64,000 bases of DNA. Source: Hsuehochloa calcarea (taxonomy: Eukaryota > Streptophyta > Magnoliopsida > Poales > Poaceae). Where the stretch lies: positions 5,711,383 to 5,775,382 of the forward strand of contig CM070601.1 of assembly GCA_036346395.1 (NCBI GenBank), read 5' to 3'. Under the pieces are notes generated by a model that searched no databases, was not told the origin of the DNA, and saw nothing but the letters and a program-made list of their open reading frames with translations. Positions 32,220 through 45,944 of this stretch are shown here, piece by piece (position 1 is the stretch's first letter; each line of letters begins with the position of its first letter). A program made the position numbers and the translations under genes.

Positions 32220-35140
32220 TGTCGGATCCGGATTTTCTTAATCCAGAATCCTCTGTGATTAGCTTACGCTACTCCCTGAATCAGTAGGTAGCACTCACAG
32301 TTTACATCACTGTGTCATTTCATACATCACAGAACATACCAAGCATAATATTACAACCACATGTTTAATTAGACCGCGTCGGGTCGAGTTTACAAAAGAG
32401 GGCCGATTAGGCCAAATAAGTTCATTACATCAAGTACAGACAATAAGCGCGGAAGCAAAAGGGGCAGGGTGCAACACCTCACAGGCGAGCGACTGCGGTG
32501 ACCTACGTGCAACCGATATTGACCAAAGAGTTGGTGAATATTGGTTGTACACCAGTACCTGCGGAGCCAGCTAGACTGTGGTGAACCCAAGCCTACGAAC
32601 TAACTACTCCTCGCCTTGGTCTTGACCGTCGAATCCTTGGTCCTCGTAGTAGGCGAAGCCATCCTGCTCAGTGGATTCTGGGGTTTGGGGGGAAAGAGCG
32701 AGAGTGAGCACAACTACCGTGCTCGCGAGCCAACACAACAGATGCAATAATATACATGCAAGGCTACACAAGGATGGCTCGTGTTATTTTATTTGCGCAA
32801 AGCAACAATTGTAAATACACGTAATAGAAAGTCCTATCACTTGGCATTTTGACTAAAACATGATTTCTTAAAAGAGAATAGTTGTGCAATAATAAATACA
32901 GCGGAGGCTACCTCCACCTCATATTTAATTTTGACGGTGGTTACCCCCACCTATTAACAACACTGGGCAAGACTACCCAGGGAAATTCAATACAAGGCCC
33001 GATGAGCCCGCCACTTTAATTCAACCCACCCACAAAGTTGTTTTTGAAATAGAACTAACTTTTGTAAGTTCCCATGTCCGCCCGTGACCGTGGGCACGGC
33101 TGTTCGAACAGTTTGATTATCTGCAGAGACTGTACACTTTACCCACAAGAGATAATCGGCTTGATATAATCATACGTTTCCTTGGACATGTGAATCAAGG
33201 GGAGATTACCACAAGGCCTTTACAATGCATCCCTCAGTACTCATTACACCCGCTGAGGTTTCGCCTGAGGTGGGTTACGCTCTCGCACCCGCGTCAACCC
33301 TAGCCCCAGACCCCCCCTTGCGCCTTCTTAACGACCTTCGTCGTGCACTCCGGCCCTTTGCCACGAAGGCTTATGGCGTCGCGAGTCATCTATCTGGTGC
33401 AACTCGTATTGACGGGCACTAATTATTTGGCCAGGTCGACACCATTATAGACTTGTGGTTGTACTGTTTTACGATAGGAGGTCATCACAGGACTAGTCCT
33501 TAAAGTTATCTGGGCGGTTCATACCACACACTAAACACATACCAACATATCCTGGGCTACATTAGTACCCAACCACATACCCTCCAACGTATCATCCGCC
33601 CAGATGGGGTATTAGCAAGTTCTTGGGGTTTTGGGAAGTAGAAAATAAATCATCACATCCTTTTTCAGTCATTCTCCCCAATGACTACCCAAAACATTTG
33701 TTATGACGAAAGAATGATGATTTAGGATAGTGGACACCCTAGTACTTAAACAGGACTAGCATGGCAATCACGTACAACCTATAACTAGTAAGCTACCAAA
33801 TAATTACTAGGGTGACAAGGTTAGGGAACACAATTTACTAAGGAAAAGGTATACTGAATATTTAGTCATCAATTTGGAATTTAACTACCTTAGGACCATT
33901 TAACATACATTTGCATAAGAAACTAAAGCATGCAATTTGCTATTTTAAAAGAATATAGGCATAAAATGTAGGTTCAACATGGTAAAAGTGTCGACTCGCC
34001 TGGGTCAAAGGCTAGGGGGTCTTGGAAGTCTTGAGCTGGGTCGACGTGGGAACCTCCGGCTTTTTTGAACTCTACTTGGACGATTGCACCGGAAATAAAG
34101 AGACAAGCAAACAAGATAAATAAATACAAAATCCACAATAAATGAATTAAAAAATTAATCAAACCAGTACCAAAGTAAAGGTCTTGATTTTACAATTTTT
34201 TGGGCACAAGTTTCATAATTTTTGGAGTTATAAAGAAAAAGATATGGATTTTTGAAACTTTAAACCAAATTTTCAATTAAAGAGAAAATCAGAAAATCCA
34301 GAAATTCCTGGCGCCGACACGTGGCCTCCGGTCCACATCACGGTCGTGAGGCCGGGTCTCGCTGCGATCCCGAGCCCACGAATAGTGGCCGGTGGGCCCA
34401 CTTGTCGGCCAAGACGCGGCCTTCTGGTGGGGCCCACCGTCGTCGGCGTCGCTTCATGAGATAAGGTCGGGCGACGCGTTTGATTGAACGTGTCGCCTCG
34501 TCTTCTCCGTCGCCTGAAGAGCGAGGGACGGGAGGAGAGAGGGAGGGAGGCGGGGTGAGCGCACGCGGCGGCGGCAGTGCGGGAGGAGGAGAGGAGTGGC
34601 GAGGCGGGGCGGAGCGAGGTGAAGGCGGGCGAGGAGGCGGCGACACCGAGGCGGCGGCAGCTCGGGGCGGCCGCAGCGGCGCGACGCAGCGGATTAGTGA
34701 AGGGTGAAGGAGGAAGCAAAGGAAGGCTCGGCTTTATAGCCGGGAGGCGGGAGAGGGAGAGCGCTCGCGCGTCCCGAGCTAGGCCACGAGTGCCTGCGCT
34801 CGGAGGTGACCGGGTGAGGCAGGGGGTGCGGCAGTGGCGATTGGCGTGGGGGGGCGGTGATGGAGACAAGACGAGGGAGGGCGGACGCTGCAGTCGAGCG
34901 GTGGAGTTGACATGAGCGGGGCGTCTTTGCGATTGTCGGCGTGAGCGAGGAGTGGGGAGAAGGCCAGCGGTTGGGGGGAGAGGGCGGTGGCGTGCACGGG
35001 CGAGGCGGGCGGGACAGCACCCCGGGCCGAGGTGGGCGGAGAGGAACCGGGCCATCCCAGGTTAGGGTTCCGAAAAATTCAAATTGAAAATCAAGTTTTG
35101 ATTTTTTGAATGCAAAGTTTTGAAATCTCTGGATGTTACA
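32220..35140 (-). mobile_element. Solo LTR, 2921 bp, Ty3-type (TGTAACATCC...TCCGACA on minus)
   Basis: Bounded by a perfect GTTTC duplication (32215-32219, 35141-35145). On the minus strand it starts TGTAACATCCAGAGATTTC and ends ATCCGGATCCGACA. No gag, pol, primer site or polypurine tract, so it is a solo LTR left by recombination. The minus-strand promoter is plausible: GGCTATAAAGCC at about 34732-34743 sits in very GC-rich sequence. The 260-codon minus frame at 34273-35055 is Arg/Pro/Ser-rich and lies inside the LTR, so I do not call it a gene. Related to 50389-53450 and 36869-40890. Confidence 0.88.
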
Positions 35141-35145
35141 GTTTC

Positions 35146-36863
35146 CTTAAAGACTAGCTATATCTTGGATTCCTAGTATGTAGAAGCTAACTTGTATTAT
35201 TTATTAATTCCATCTGTACTACAAAGTAATTAACAAGTGAGTCACATATGGGGTGATCCAGTTGTTTGACATTTCTGTGCCTGACTACTGTGCTACATGT
35301 TGCCAAACAGAATTCTAGATGAACTGACGGCAACATTTAATTGGGTGCCAATGTTGTGGTGGTTGTAGATCTCCACCGGTGAAAAAGGATTTATGTCCTC
35401 GTAAAAAAAGGATTTATGTGAATACTCTTCATTTCATTGAAAACAACAAGTTCTTATCCTCAAAAATGGGATGAGAAGGATATCTTTTTCTGAAGTAGAA
35501 GGACGGCATTTTCTAGTTTTCTTGATCAAGCTGAGGAACAGGTACCAAGAAAAAGGAATTGGAGGATAGAACTGCAGAACAACTAGACAACATTTCTAAT
35601 ATTTCCGTGGGCAAAATCTATCTCTGATGCTTAACTTTAGCAATCTTCAATTCCCAATTGCATAGCAAATGTATTTAGAAAAATCCAACTCCAGCTTATT
35701 GTCTATACCGTAATACAGCATGCTTGATATATGATTTTTTTTTGAAAAATTAAAATTTAACTCCGAAGCTAAGATTGACTTATATATAAACAAATTTGGG
35801 CAGGAGCCTGGAGAAACGTCAACATTCAAAAGAGCCTCTTTCTTTACATTATACAGTATGGAACCTTGCAACCATAGGCACATAAACAATGTCACTGGAC
35901 TACTTAATTATGGATGTGTCACCACTACTAGCTTAAAACTTAAAAATATTAGCAATTTGTAGTAGGAGAATATAGGTTGTTAGTGTTGGATGATAGTATA
36001 ACGAGATACTACAATGATTCTAGAATTAGTTTAATTTACTTTGATAACTATTCGGATAGCGACATGCGATCAACAATAGTAATTGAGTTACAGTAATAGG
36101 CAAATAGATAATCTCAACACTGTGTGGTGCCCTGCTCATCATGGCAGGTACATTCCTGAGTATATATGGTTTGAGCAGAGGACTGTGGACCTGCAATTTG
36201 TCTTTCACAGATTGTCGTTTTAAGATCATGGAATATATATGGTTCAACAGGATCAACATCAGCAGGAAGACCGAAACTAACAATCTCACTTATCTTCTTC
36301 AAGAAAATATATACTAGATTGCCTAGTACACTTGCTCCCACCATTAGTATTTTTTTATAAAAAAAACTTCTGCATGGTTGCATCCACCTAGATATGCTTC
36401 AAAGTGCAATCTCATAAAATTGAGTGGGACCTGGCTGAGGATGTTGAACAAAAAGATGAAGAAACATAGGGTGGTTTTGGTAATTCTCCCTTGCTTATTA
36501 GTCAATGGGATAAGGAAGCGGTCTCTTTAAACAATTTGAAGGCTCAAATTCCCATCATTTCAGCTCAACACTCTCTATACTCACACCTAATGCTCAACTA
36601 GTCCTTCCAACAAAATCTTATGCTCAAAGATAGCAGGGCCCATGTATTTGTCTTGAGATTTAAAAGATCTACTAGTCTGCTAATTAAGTAGGATAAAATC
36701 CTAACAGAAAACTTTCAGTGCTCCAAAGGTATTTCCAGTCGTTGGATCGCTCGTAGACGGCTCAGATCAAGAGAATCTACGAGATGTTCTGGATTGCTAA
36801 TCCGGGTCTCGACATAGACTCCTTCAATGGACAAATATATTGAAACAGATACTCTTGAGGTCA
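35146..36863. other. Duplicated segment A (upstream flank of the receptor kinase)
   Basis: Non-coding. Colinear with 40905-41063 + 44566-45800 + 59172-59310 (segment B): 'aacaagtgag(t/a)cacatatgg' (35231 / 40923), 'tttcattgaaaacaacaa' (35433 / 44600), 'ctagaattagtttaatttac' (36020 / 45201), and 'cgttggatc' with 'gacggctcagatcaagagaa' (36737 / 59232). It is a tandem copy of the region upstream of the kinase gene. Confidence 0.7.
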
Positions 36864-36868
36864 TAGAC

Positions 36869-37320
36869 TATCGGACTCCGGGCTTGGAATACCCGAAGCC
36901 CTAGTGTGTATACCGTACTAGTTCCATGATCAGTGGCTAGTACACACATCTACAATATTGATAATCACATCCATCCATCCATCCATACATACAAAATGAA
37001 ATAAATATGGTACATAACTTAAGCGGTTACAAAGTTTACATTACAAGGGCCGATCGGCCAAATAAAAGCTCAAGCATCAGAAGCAGTGAATGAAACAGCG
37101 GAAACATAGTAAGTCCAAAAGTCCAGTGATATGTCCATCCAAATCCTCAGGCAACCAACAAGAAACAAGTCCAAGAAAGACCCATCACTGAACCCTCTGG
37201 TATCAGGTGCAAAGAACGCATCGTCCGACGTAGGCTCATCTTCTAACTCTGAACAACAATTTAAGTAAGACTGAATACATTACGTACTCAGCAAGACTTG
37301 TCGTATATTACAATTACAAT

Positions 37321-37354
<34 letters not shown>

Positions 37355-39166
37355 CGCGCGCGCGCGCCATGGCTAACAAGGGATGATGCTCTATGCAACA
37401 AGTTACTTTCAGTATTAAGCAAGTTTTATTTGCAATACATACTACTTTGCAACGGGAATTTAAAGAGAAGCTAGATAAATATTGAACGACAACTAAGTAC
37501 TTGAATATCACAACCCTCCTCGGCTGCGATCAACATCTTATTTGCAGCCATGGACATGGCACTCAACTCAAATATCAACAACAAAGTCGTTCCCTCATTT
37601 TCCAACAAGAAACGATTTTGCAAAAACCAAGACTATACCCAATGGACCGCACCAAGCACGCTCATGACCGCGAGAACATATATTTAAATAGATTTACACT
37701 CTACAGAGGTGTACAACTTTACACACAACACACAAATTCTCTAATTTGTTTGGCATCCGTCGATACCATCGCTCACTATCCTTTGGTAAGCAGTCTAGAG
37801 CACGCATCGAAGCCTTTACATCATCTAGTCCTAACCTTGCACTAGCCCAGTGAATGAACACCCTCACTTTACCTAGGTACACCCCCCGTATCAGTGAGGT
37901 ATTCACCGTTATGTCGGCAAGCTTCGTTCTCGACACCGTGGTGAAGAGAGCCTCTTCGAACATGCCTATACTAGTCATACTCGCACTAGTATAGCCTACC
38001 AACGTGCAAGGCTAGTTTTCAATAACTTAATTAGATAAGGTCGTCTCATACCGGTACATGTGCTTGTACGCTTAGGCTTTAGATTGAGAGCACCGGTGTT
38101 TGGTCCTTAATTGACTCGGGTAAGGATCTCCTCCTATTTACTTGTGAGATACACTTCTCACAATCCTCATATTATAATATAACTCACCTTTCATCACAAA
38201 CTAAGTTTTTCATTTTTTAAATACAAAATAAAAGTGGTAAATCCCTCTGGACCATCATTTCAAAATATCCCAAACTCATATTCAACATGTCATCCATTTT
38301 TCCCATTTTAGTAAAGACTAAAGCTCGCCTAAGCATTTATGCAATATTCGCATTCGAAAAACCCAATTCGACATCATTCATTAACAAAACCATACCCTAG
38401 TGGCTACAACAATAAGTACATCAATATTTCAAGGAGGATCATGCATTGAATAGGAATATAACTACAGTTATCCCTAATTATAGCAATTTTAAGCAAACAT
38501 ACACGCATGCATAGTCGATTTTACAAAAAGAAGCACAATAATTAAAATATTAGGATCGACATGGTCAAAGGGGGTGCTTGCCTTGCTCTGGTTGGTCTGA
38601 ATACGAGGATGGAGTATCGTTGTAAAATTCGCTCGAACAGTCGACGTCTAATCAAAAGAACAGGAAGCAAATTAAATAAAGAAAAATAATTTCAATAGCA
38701 ATAAAATCCAAATATTTTTGAATATTCAGGTAGAGAATGATTTTAGATGAATTTTGGAAAAAAGATTCATTCAATTTGGAGTTTGTATGCAAAAGTTATT
38801 AACGTTTTAATATTATTCGGTTTGAAAATTCCATAAATTAAGAAAAGGATGACGTCGAAAGCGTATTTTCTGAGGTTTATGCTTTCCAACAGTGAAAGTG
38901 TATTTTCCTCTGAGTTCTACCGAGGTTTAAGATTTCTACTAGAGGAAGCGCATTTTCCTCCGAATTGAAAATGACTTTTCTCCTTTTTTTCCTGATTTTT
39001 ATTTAACTTACATGTGGGACCTACTTGTCAGTGACTCATGTTCTAACTATGTTTTAAATTAGATTTCTATTAACTTTTTCTACCGATCCCACTTGTCATA
39101 GACTCAAGACTTTTTAAGCTATGTTAATTAGCGCTAAACTTCTCCTAATCACCTGGGCCCATTAGC

Positions 39167-39197
<31 letters not shown>

Positions 39198-40890
39198 GTA
39201 TAGTTGTGCCGGCCGAGTGCCATGGCGAGCACGCCGACAGCGAGGTAGGCACAAAGAGGCTCGGGGGATGGGAAAAATGGGTTCCCCTCTTGACGGTGAT
39301 CCCACCGGGTGGTGGCGAGGGCCAGAGAGATGGTCGGAGGTGGTGCTACGCCGGCGAGAAGCAGCGAGGTGCCTCAGGTTCGATAAGGTTTTCACGCCCG
39401 GAGGAAATTGGCAATGAAGGGTGGTGCACATTGTTTCTAGGGGATAACTACGATGCTATAGGCAGCGGCTCGGGGACCAATGGTCACTGGAGTGGCGGCG
39501 GTGCCATGGGAGGCCACGATGAAGTCTATGCTATGCTAGCTAATTTACCAATCTAACGCGCACAGAAGCACTAGGGACTACTTGGAGCTCAACAAGGGTG
39601 TATATGATGTTAGGGGATGGCCGAACAAGCATGTCGACGTTGATTAGCGGTGGCGCAGAGGTGACTCATGATGTTGGTGCGTTATGGCATTGGAGATGCT
39701 TCAAGAAGTAGTGCATTAGATCCCTGACGTCCTAAAGATGATGCAGGAGCGAGGAATTGAACATGGACTCACCGTAGTGATGACAAACATAAAAGGAATC
39801 AGCGGTGATTCCTTGAGCTTGGGTCCATATTGAGAAAGGAAGGAGCATTAGTAGAGTATGGAACGTGATATGACATGGTTAGATGCGGTTCAAGCTCACT
39901 AGAGCATCCGAAATGCGAAGGCCCGAAACAGGGTGTGCGTCGGAGGTGAAGAAGTTGGCGGCGCTATCACGCTATGGGATTTTCAGAGCTACATCAAGCA
40001 AAGACAAAGTATCGGTGAGGTAAGGAACGCATGGTGATGCCAGCTGGCGAGGGCAAGGAAACTCACCAGAGCAAATGGCGGTGTAAGGCTTGCTCATCGA
40101 CATCGAGAACAACGCTCTCGTTCCCAACGAAGCAAAGCACTAAATGCTTTGATTATGTGCAAGAAGCAAGAATGACGAGCTGAGGAGCTCGTGACGCGGT
40201 GAGGGTCTTAAATGTGGCCGAGAATGGCACGAGAGGAGCGTCGAGAAAATAGCACCGTGAACGGTTTTCTTGCGCTGAGCTTCTGTCTCGTCGCCCCCGC
40301 AAGATAATGGCGTGTCGACGGGGCAGCTAACATGGGCGAAGGCTGGCGAAGGTGACTGGGGTAGTTGGGGCACAAAACTGTGGGTGACGGCCGCGTTCTG
40401 TGGGCGAGCGACGGAGCAAGTGAGGCACAAGGTGGAAGACACCACCTCACGAGCAGGCCCAGGATGTCAGTGAGAGGGTGAGAGCGAGGCTGGCGTGGGC
40501 TAGAGTGGGTGCAAACGAAATTGGGCCGGTGCAGATGTGGTCCATTTGCTCGGCGGGAAATTTGATTTGGCTTTTGAATTTTCCAAAACTGGTTGACAGT
40601 TTCCCTAAAATTTTGTACTTAGAAAACAGGGTCAAAAATTTATGAATTTTTTTTACAAGGGTTCTTTAAACAATATGTTTTCTTCTGTAAATGTTTCAAG
40701 ATTTTATTTGCTTTGTGTGTTTTTTTAATTCTTCCAAGTTGTTGTTTGCATGTAAATTCATTATTTGATTTATGCAATCAATTTAGAAATCATGCAAAAT
40801 AGTTTTCACACATAACATGATCAAAATCATTTCCCCACTTCTTTTCCTTATATTTTTTTTTTCAAAAATTAGGATTTTTGGGATGTTACA
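36869..40890 (-). mobile_element. Solo LTR, ~4.0 kb, Ty3-type
   Basis: Perfect TAGAC duplication at 36864-36868 and 40891-40895. The minus strand starts TGTAACATCCCAAAAATCC and ends CGGAGTCCGATA (final CA mutated to TA). Same terminal class as 32220-35140 but longer. Includes (TG)n/(CG)n at 37321-37368 and (AG)n at 39168-39193. No retroviral protein recognised; frames at 39162-40450 are GC-rich low-complexity. Confidence 0.8.
37321..37368. repeat. Compound microsatellite (TA)n(TG)n(CG)n
   Basis: Alternating purine-pyrimidine throughout, about 48 bp, inside the solo LTR. Confidence 0.9.
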
Positions 40891-40895
40891 TAGAC

Positions 40896-41806
40896 AAATA
40901 TAGTGAAACAGGGGGAGTAATTAACAAGTGAGACACATATGGTGTGATCCAGTTGTTTGACATTTCTGTTCCTTACTCCTGTACTACATGTTGCCATGCA
41001 TCTAGAATTCTAGATGAATTGACTTCAATAATTGATTGCCAATGTTGTGCTTGTAGATTTCCAACGATAGTGGTGGATCTAGGATTGAAATTTAGGTTAG
41101 ATGGAGTAGGCGGTGGATCATTAGTAATATCCTAAGTTACCCCGATACACGCTACTGGTACGGTGATACGAATATGTCAATATGGCGATACGAATTCATC
41201 GATATGGTGATATGATGTTTCTTAAAAATAAGGATACATTGATTCAACGAGTATATATGTATTTACAAATAGATGAACCAACTGTCGGTACCAGCCCTTA
41301 AGCATCAAACTAGAATAACCAAAACTACAATGTCGTTCTCTTTTGTTTAAACAAGAGATAAATTTGCCACAATCAAACTAGCTTAACCAAAACCAATATA
41401 GGAGTATGACTACAAGCAACTTGAATTTGCATAGGACTAGAGCAATAGCACACTCTTCGTGTAAAGAAATTGTCTTTCATTTGGTTAACTAAAATTGGGT
41501 TAATTCAAATTCTGAGAGTCGTGATCATCAGTTTAATTAACATCAACAGAGAAGAACCAACTATTAAACTAACCACGAGAAGAAAGCTCGCACCCTACGC
41601 CCCATTACCCTAGTCTTGTAGCCACTCTCGCACCCTGCAACACAATGCACACGCGACGCACCCTCTCCGTTGATCTTCACTGTCGCCACCGCGGTGCTAC
41701 CGTGCGCCGCCTCAGACCTCCCTCACTTGAGTTGCTTCCCTAGGATTAGGGAGAGGGGAGTCACTCCTACACCCTGCTCTGTGCTCTCACTTAAGCGGTG
41801 GGCATG
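40896..41806. other. Left part of duplicated segment B plus extra sequence
   Basis: 40905-41063 repeats segment A; 41064-41806 has no counterpart in A. It holds short repeats 'gatac(g)aat...tcgatatgg(t/c)gata' near 41160-41215. No gene recognised. Confidence 0.5.
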
Positions 41807-41811
41807 GGCTG

Positions 41812-44325
41812 TGTAATATTCCATTTATTTAATGAGAATATAAGGAGATTGAGAGATTCCTTATTTGCCTCGCCAAGAAACGAGACAGAATCTGTAATCA
41901 TCTTGCAACGTAATTTTCGCAACCGGAAGGGCTTCGAATGAAAAACCTCGTAACTACAAAGTTGTAGATCTCTTTCCATAGTCCAATTTAGAAGTGTTCA
42001 TTGACCTAGTTTGGAGTTCCGATGTGTGAGATATGAGGCCCGCAAGTCAGGCTGCATAGAGAACCAGGGTTCGTAACTGAGTCAACTTCCAAAGCAAATT
42101 TTACAATGAATACGATGTTTTCAGAAAAGCTCCACAAATAAAAATGTGAAGTACTATGAGTGAGCTAAACGGGAAAAAAACTCACTCAATTTTGACTTCA
42201 GGAGAGAAAGTTATGATCTTTGAAAGGTTCGCTGGACAGAAGGAAAGCAAAAAACCAACTTGAATTCAAAGTGTACTCCGAATCAAATTCAATGTTTGTT
42301 GTTTCCATCCATACCATGTCCAAGCCACAACCCTCCAGCCTCTTGGCCTTTAAATAGGACCCCAGGGGTGCCCCCTGTGCTCCTCTTCCTCTGGCCGCCA
42401 CCCCCTATCACTACCCATGCCACGCTGCGCCGCGCCGCCCTGCTACCTTGGTGGCTGCTGCAACGGGGAAGAGGAAGGCCAGCAAGGAGGAGGGAAAGAA
42501 GGAGAAAAAGAAGAAAAAGAAGAGGAAGAGAGGAAAATTATGGGGTTTCTATGATCCATCATGTTCATCAAGGGTAAACCCTATTCATCCTTAGGATTTT
42601 CCATGGTTTAGTCATTGTTAAGGTTGTAGATCGTTTTGCTTAGGGTAAGATTGTTTTTCAGCATGACCTGGTTCGTCGAGCTTAGATGCATAACCTTGCA
42701 GGGGTATTCGGGGTATTTATGCTCGGATTAAGAGGTTGGTCCAATTAGAGAAAAGTTAGATAATCTCATTAACTTTCTAAGAAGGATTGGATCATTAGAA
42801 TCGGAGTTTCTAATGAAATGTGATGGCCTTGGAAAGGCCACTATCCAAAATTTGGACGTTGCTAGCAGATATTGTGAAGATGAGTCAGTTTCATCTAGTA
42901 GATAGCAAAATTAAAATGTGGTGATAACTTAAATAAGTTAGAAAATTTTGCATAGTTTTCAGAACTAGTATTTTTATTATATTTTCAAGTTTTAGAATTA
43001 AAGATATAAAATTATGAATTGGATTGTCCCGATAGATTCTAGGACGATCTTCGTGGAAGGAAACGGGGTACGGTAGAATTAGAAGTTTGTCATAACTAGG
43101 AAGTTGTAGGATTTTTCATGAGTATTCCATAAAGTAGTGGATCTCGAGATTTGAATTTTAGATGTATAAGTTAGAGCCATTTTACTACTGGGACAGCAGG
43201 TAGTGCGTCTAGTAGTTTTGGGTTAATTGGGTTGGTTTGGCATAGACGTGCGATGACGATAAGTGTAAAGTGTGAGTGCTATGATGTTGTGATTTTTGAG
43301 TTGTGTCTTGAAATATTTGTTCTGGGAGTGTGGCCTCTAGTGCCATGTCGTTGCTTCGCTATCCAGCTCTATGGGGATAAAGAGGCAAGTGCATGGTAGA
43401 CAATGATCGATGGTGGATCGTTGTATTATTTACCACTCATTACCATTATATTATTTCCTTTTATATTATTTAATTGCAAACAATATGAGTGATCATGATA
43501 TTAATTGTTTTGATGAATTCAAGAAGGTTGGATGACGGTATTATTGATGAACTTATGTTAAATTGAACATTCATAAGCATCATTGCATGAAGAGAAGGTG
43601 GTCATGGTGATCACATGTCTACCTTATTGGTAGAGTTTCCACAGGAGTGGAGGAGGTCCCTAATCCTTTTGGAGGACGGGCTTGAGAGTGAATATTATCG
43701 CGAGTGCTCACTCATGCTATGCTGATATACGCGAAAAGAGTTGCATGTGGATATATAGTGTAGAGATACCTCACATTTAAGGAAAAGGGAATTTGATGAT
43801 TGAGTATGAGAATAAAGAAAAGAAAATGGTTGATATTGATGTTGGTATCCTTTACAGTTGATTAATTATTGTTTATTATTGCACTTGCTGAGTCGTGGAT
43901 CCACTCTTGCTCTATTGTTGCTTTTATGTGACTGTTGATGACATTGCACGTGGGAAGGGCTAGCGCACTTGGAACCACGTCGTACATTCAAATACTTGAA
44001 AGATTGGCTATGAGACACTTTATTAGCATGATGATTTATAATTAAGATTTGATATTATTGCTTAGTCTTAGTTGATAGGTTAGAGTTGTTTATTTCTTCA
44101 ATAGACTTGATTCGATTAGTTTTGTTTTGATCTTGGTTTATTATCTTGCCATGCTTCCTATGAATTAATCATCTATGGTTGTCATATCATTATGCTTGTG
44201 TTAGTGTGACCCGTGGACATGTTTTATCATTGATATATTTCCTGTAATTTACTGTTAATTGATGTTAAAATTGATAGTGTAGTTTAGTGACATTTTCGGG
44301 CTCAGTGTTTGGCCGGGTTGTTACA
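41812..44325 (+). mobile_element. Solo LTR, 2514 bp, Ty3-type, plus orientation
   Basis: Starts TGTAATATTCC and ends GGGTTGTTACA. Flanking pentamers are GGCTG (41807-41811) and GGCTA (44326-44330), an imperfect target duplication. A TATA-like 'ctttaaatagg' at 42348-42358 precedes a GC-rich leader-like stretch. No coding capacity. Confidence 0.7.
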
Positions 44326-44330
44326 GGCTA

Positions 44331-45800
44331 GTGGGTGGGCCCTACTCAATCCTCACACACGCGCCAAGCACCCATGGTGCTCGCACTCCACGCCCACCAG
44401 CCGCTGCGTGTCTTGGCTTCTTTCTCATCGAGACCGAGGCACCGAGCAACCTTCCACAGATCAAGGCCATGAAGACGAGAGACAAGAGGAGAGGGGGTAC
44501 CGGCGTCGCGGGCTACCTTGGGCGACCGCCTATGCTTGCCCGATTGCTTGGTCTGCCCCTGGACCAGTTGTGAAAAAGATTTTTTGTGAATACTCTTTGT
44601 TTCATTGAAAACAACAACAATCTCTCATCCCCCAAAATGGGATGAGAAGGTTACCCTTTCCTTTTCCTGAAGTAGAAGGACGGCCTTTTCTTGTTCAAGC
44701 TGGGGAGCAAGTACCAAGAAAAGGATAATTGTTGAGGAGTTAATGGATAGAATTTTGCTAACAGCAACCTTACCGATATTGCAGTCGGCAAAATCCATCT
44801 CTGATGCTTAACTTTAGCAATCTTCAATTCCCAACTGAATTTAGAAAAATCAAACTCCAGCTTATTGTCTATACCGTAATACAGCATGCTTTATATATGG
44901 ATTTTTTTTTGCAAAAAAAAAAAGAAGGAGAAGAAGAACTCTGAAGCAAAGATTGACATATATAAACAAATTTTGGCAGGAGCCTGGAGAAAAGTCAGCA
45001 TTCAAATTTCAAAAGTGCCTGTTTGTTAGAATTACACAGTACGGAACCTTGCAACCATAGGCATAAACAATGTCAGTATATACTACCTAATTATGGATGT
45101 GTTACCTTTACTGGCTAAAACCTTAAAATATCAGCAATTTGTAGCATGAGAATAAAGGTCGTTAGTGTTGGACGCAACTATAACGAAATACCACAATGAT
45201 TCTAGAATTAGTTTAATTTACTTTGATAACTATTCGGATAGCAACATGCAATTAACAATAGTAACATGCATGACAGGTATATTTTGGCAGGTTTAACACA
45301 CAGACTAGGACTGTGGACCTGTTATTTGTCTTCCACAAATTATCGTTTTAAGATCATGGAATTTATGGTTCAAAGATCAACATCAGCAGGATGACAGATG
45401 ACTTAAACTAACAATCTCACGTAGTTTCCTAGATTACCTAGTACACTTGCTCGAACCATTTGTGTCAAAAAAAAAATCATTTTGCATGGTTGCATCCACG
45501 TAGATATGCTTCAAAGTGCAATCTCATAAAATCGACCTGGATGAGTATGTTGAACAAAAAGGTGAGAAACATGGGTGGTTTTGGTAATTCTCCCTTGCTT
45601 GTTAGTCAATGGGGGAAGGAAGCACAGTCTCCTCAAACAAATTTAAGCCTCAAATTCCCTCATTTAGTTCAACATTCTCTATACTAACACCATTTAGTTC
45701 AACATTCTCTATACTAACACCTAATGGTCAACTAGCTCTTCCAACAAAATCTTATGCCCAAAGATAGCACGGCCCATGTATTTGTCATGACATTGAGAAG
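44331..45800. other. Right part of duplicated segment B
   Basis: From about 44566 it repeats segment A (35420 onward). 44331-44560 is GC-rich extra sequence with no recognised product. 45683-45720 is a 28-bp local tandem repeat ('tttagttcaacattctctat'). Confidence 0.55.
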
Positions 45801-45944
45801 TATAGGATTTCAGAGAATAATTGTGTGTTCATTGGGATTCCTACACCCTTTATTTATAGTACCAAGTATTATAGTTCGACCCGCATACGACTTGGACTCC
45901 TACCTAAGCTCTGGACTCTTACCTAATCTCTAATATCTTCAGTA
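45801..45944 (-). repeat. Left LTR (3' LTR) of the short-LTR copia-type element
   Basis: 144 bp, colinear with 59067-59170: 'aataattgt', 'cctacac...ttatttata(g/a)ta', 'caagta', and '(c/t)cg(a/c)...(a)ctcttac'. Bounded on the right by the reversed purine tract. Confidence 0.6.

Noticed and set aside
34273..35055. 260-codon minus-strand frame
   Set aside because: Entirely inside a solo LTR, Arg/Pro/Ser/Ala-rich, no domain; several overlapping frames of similar composition exist, as expected for GC-rich sequence.
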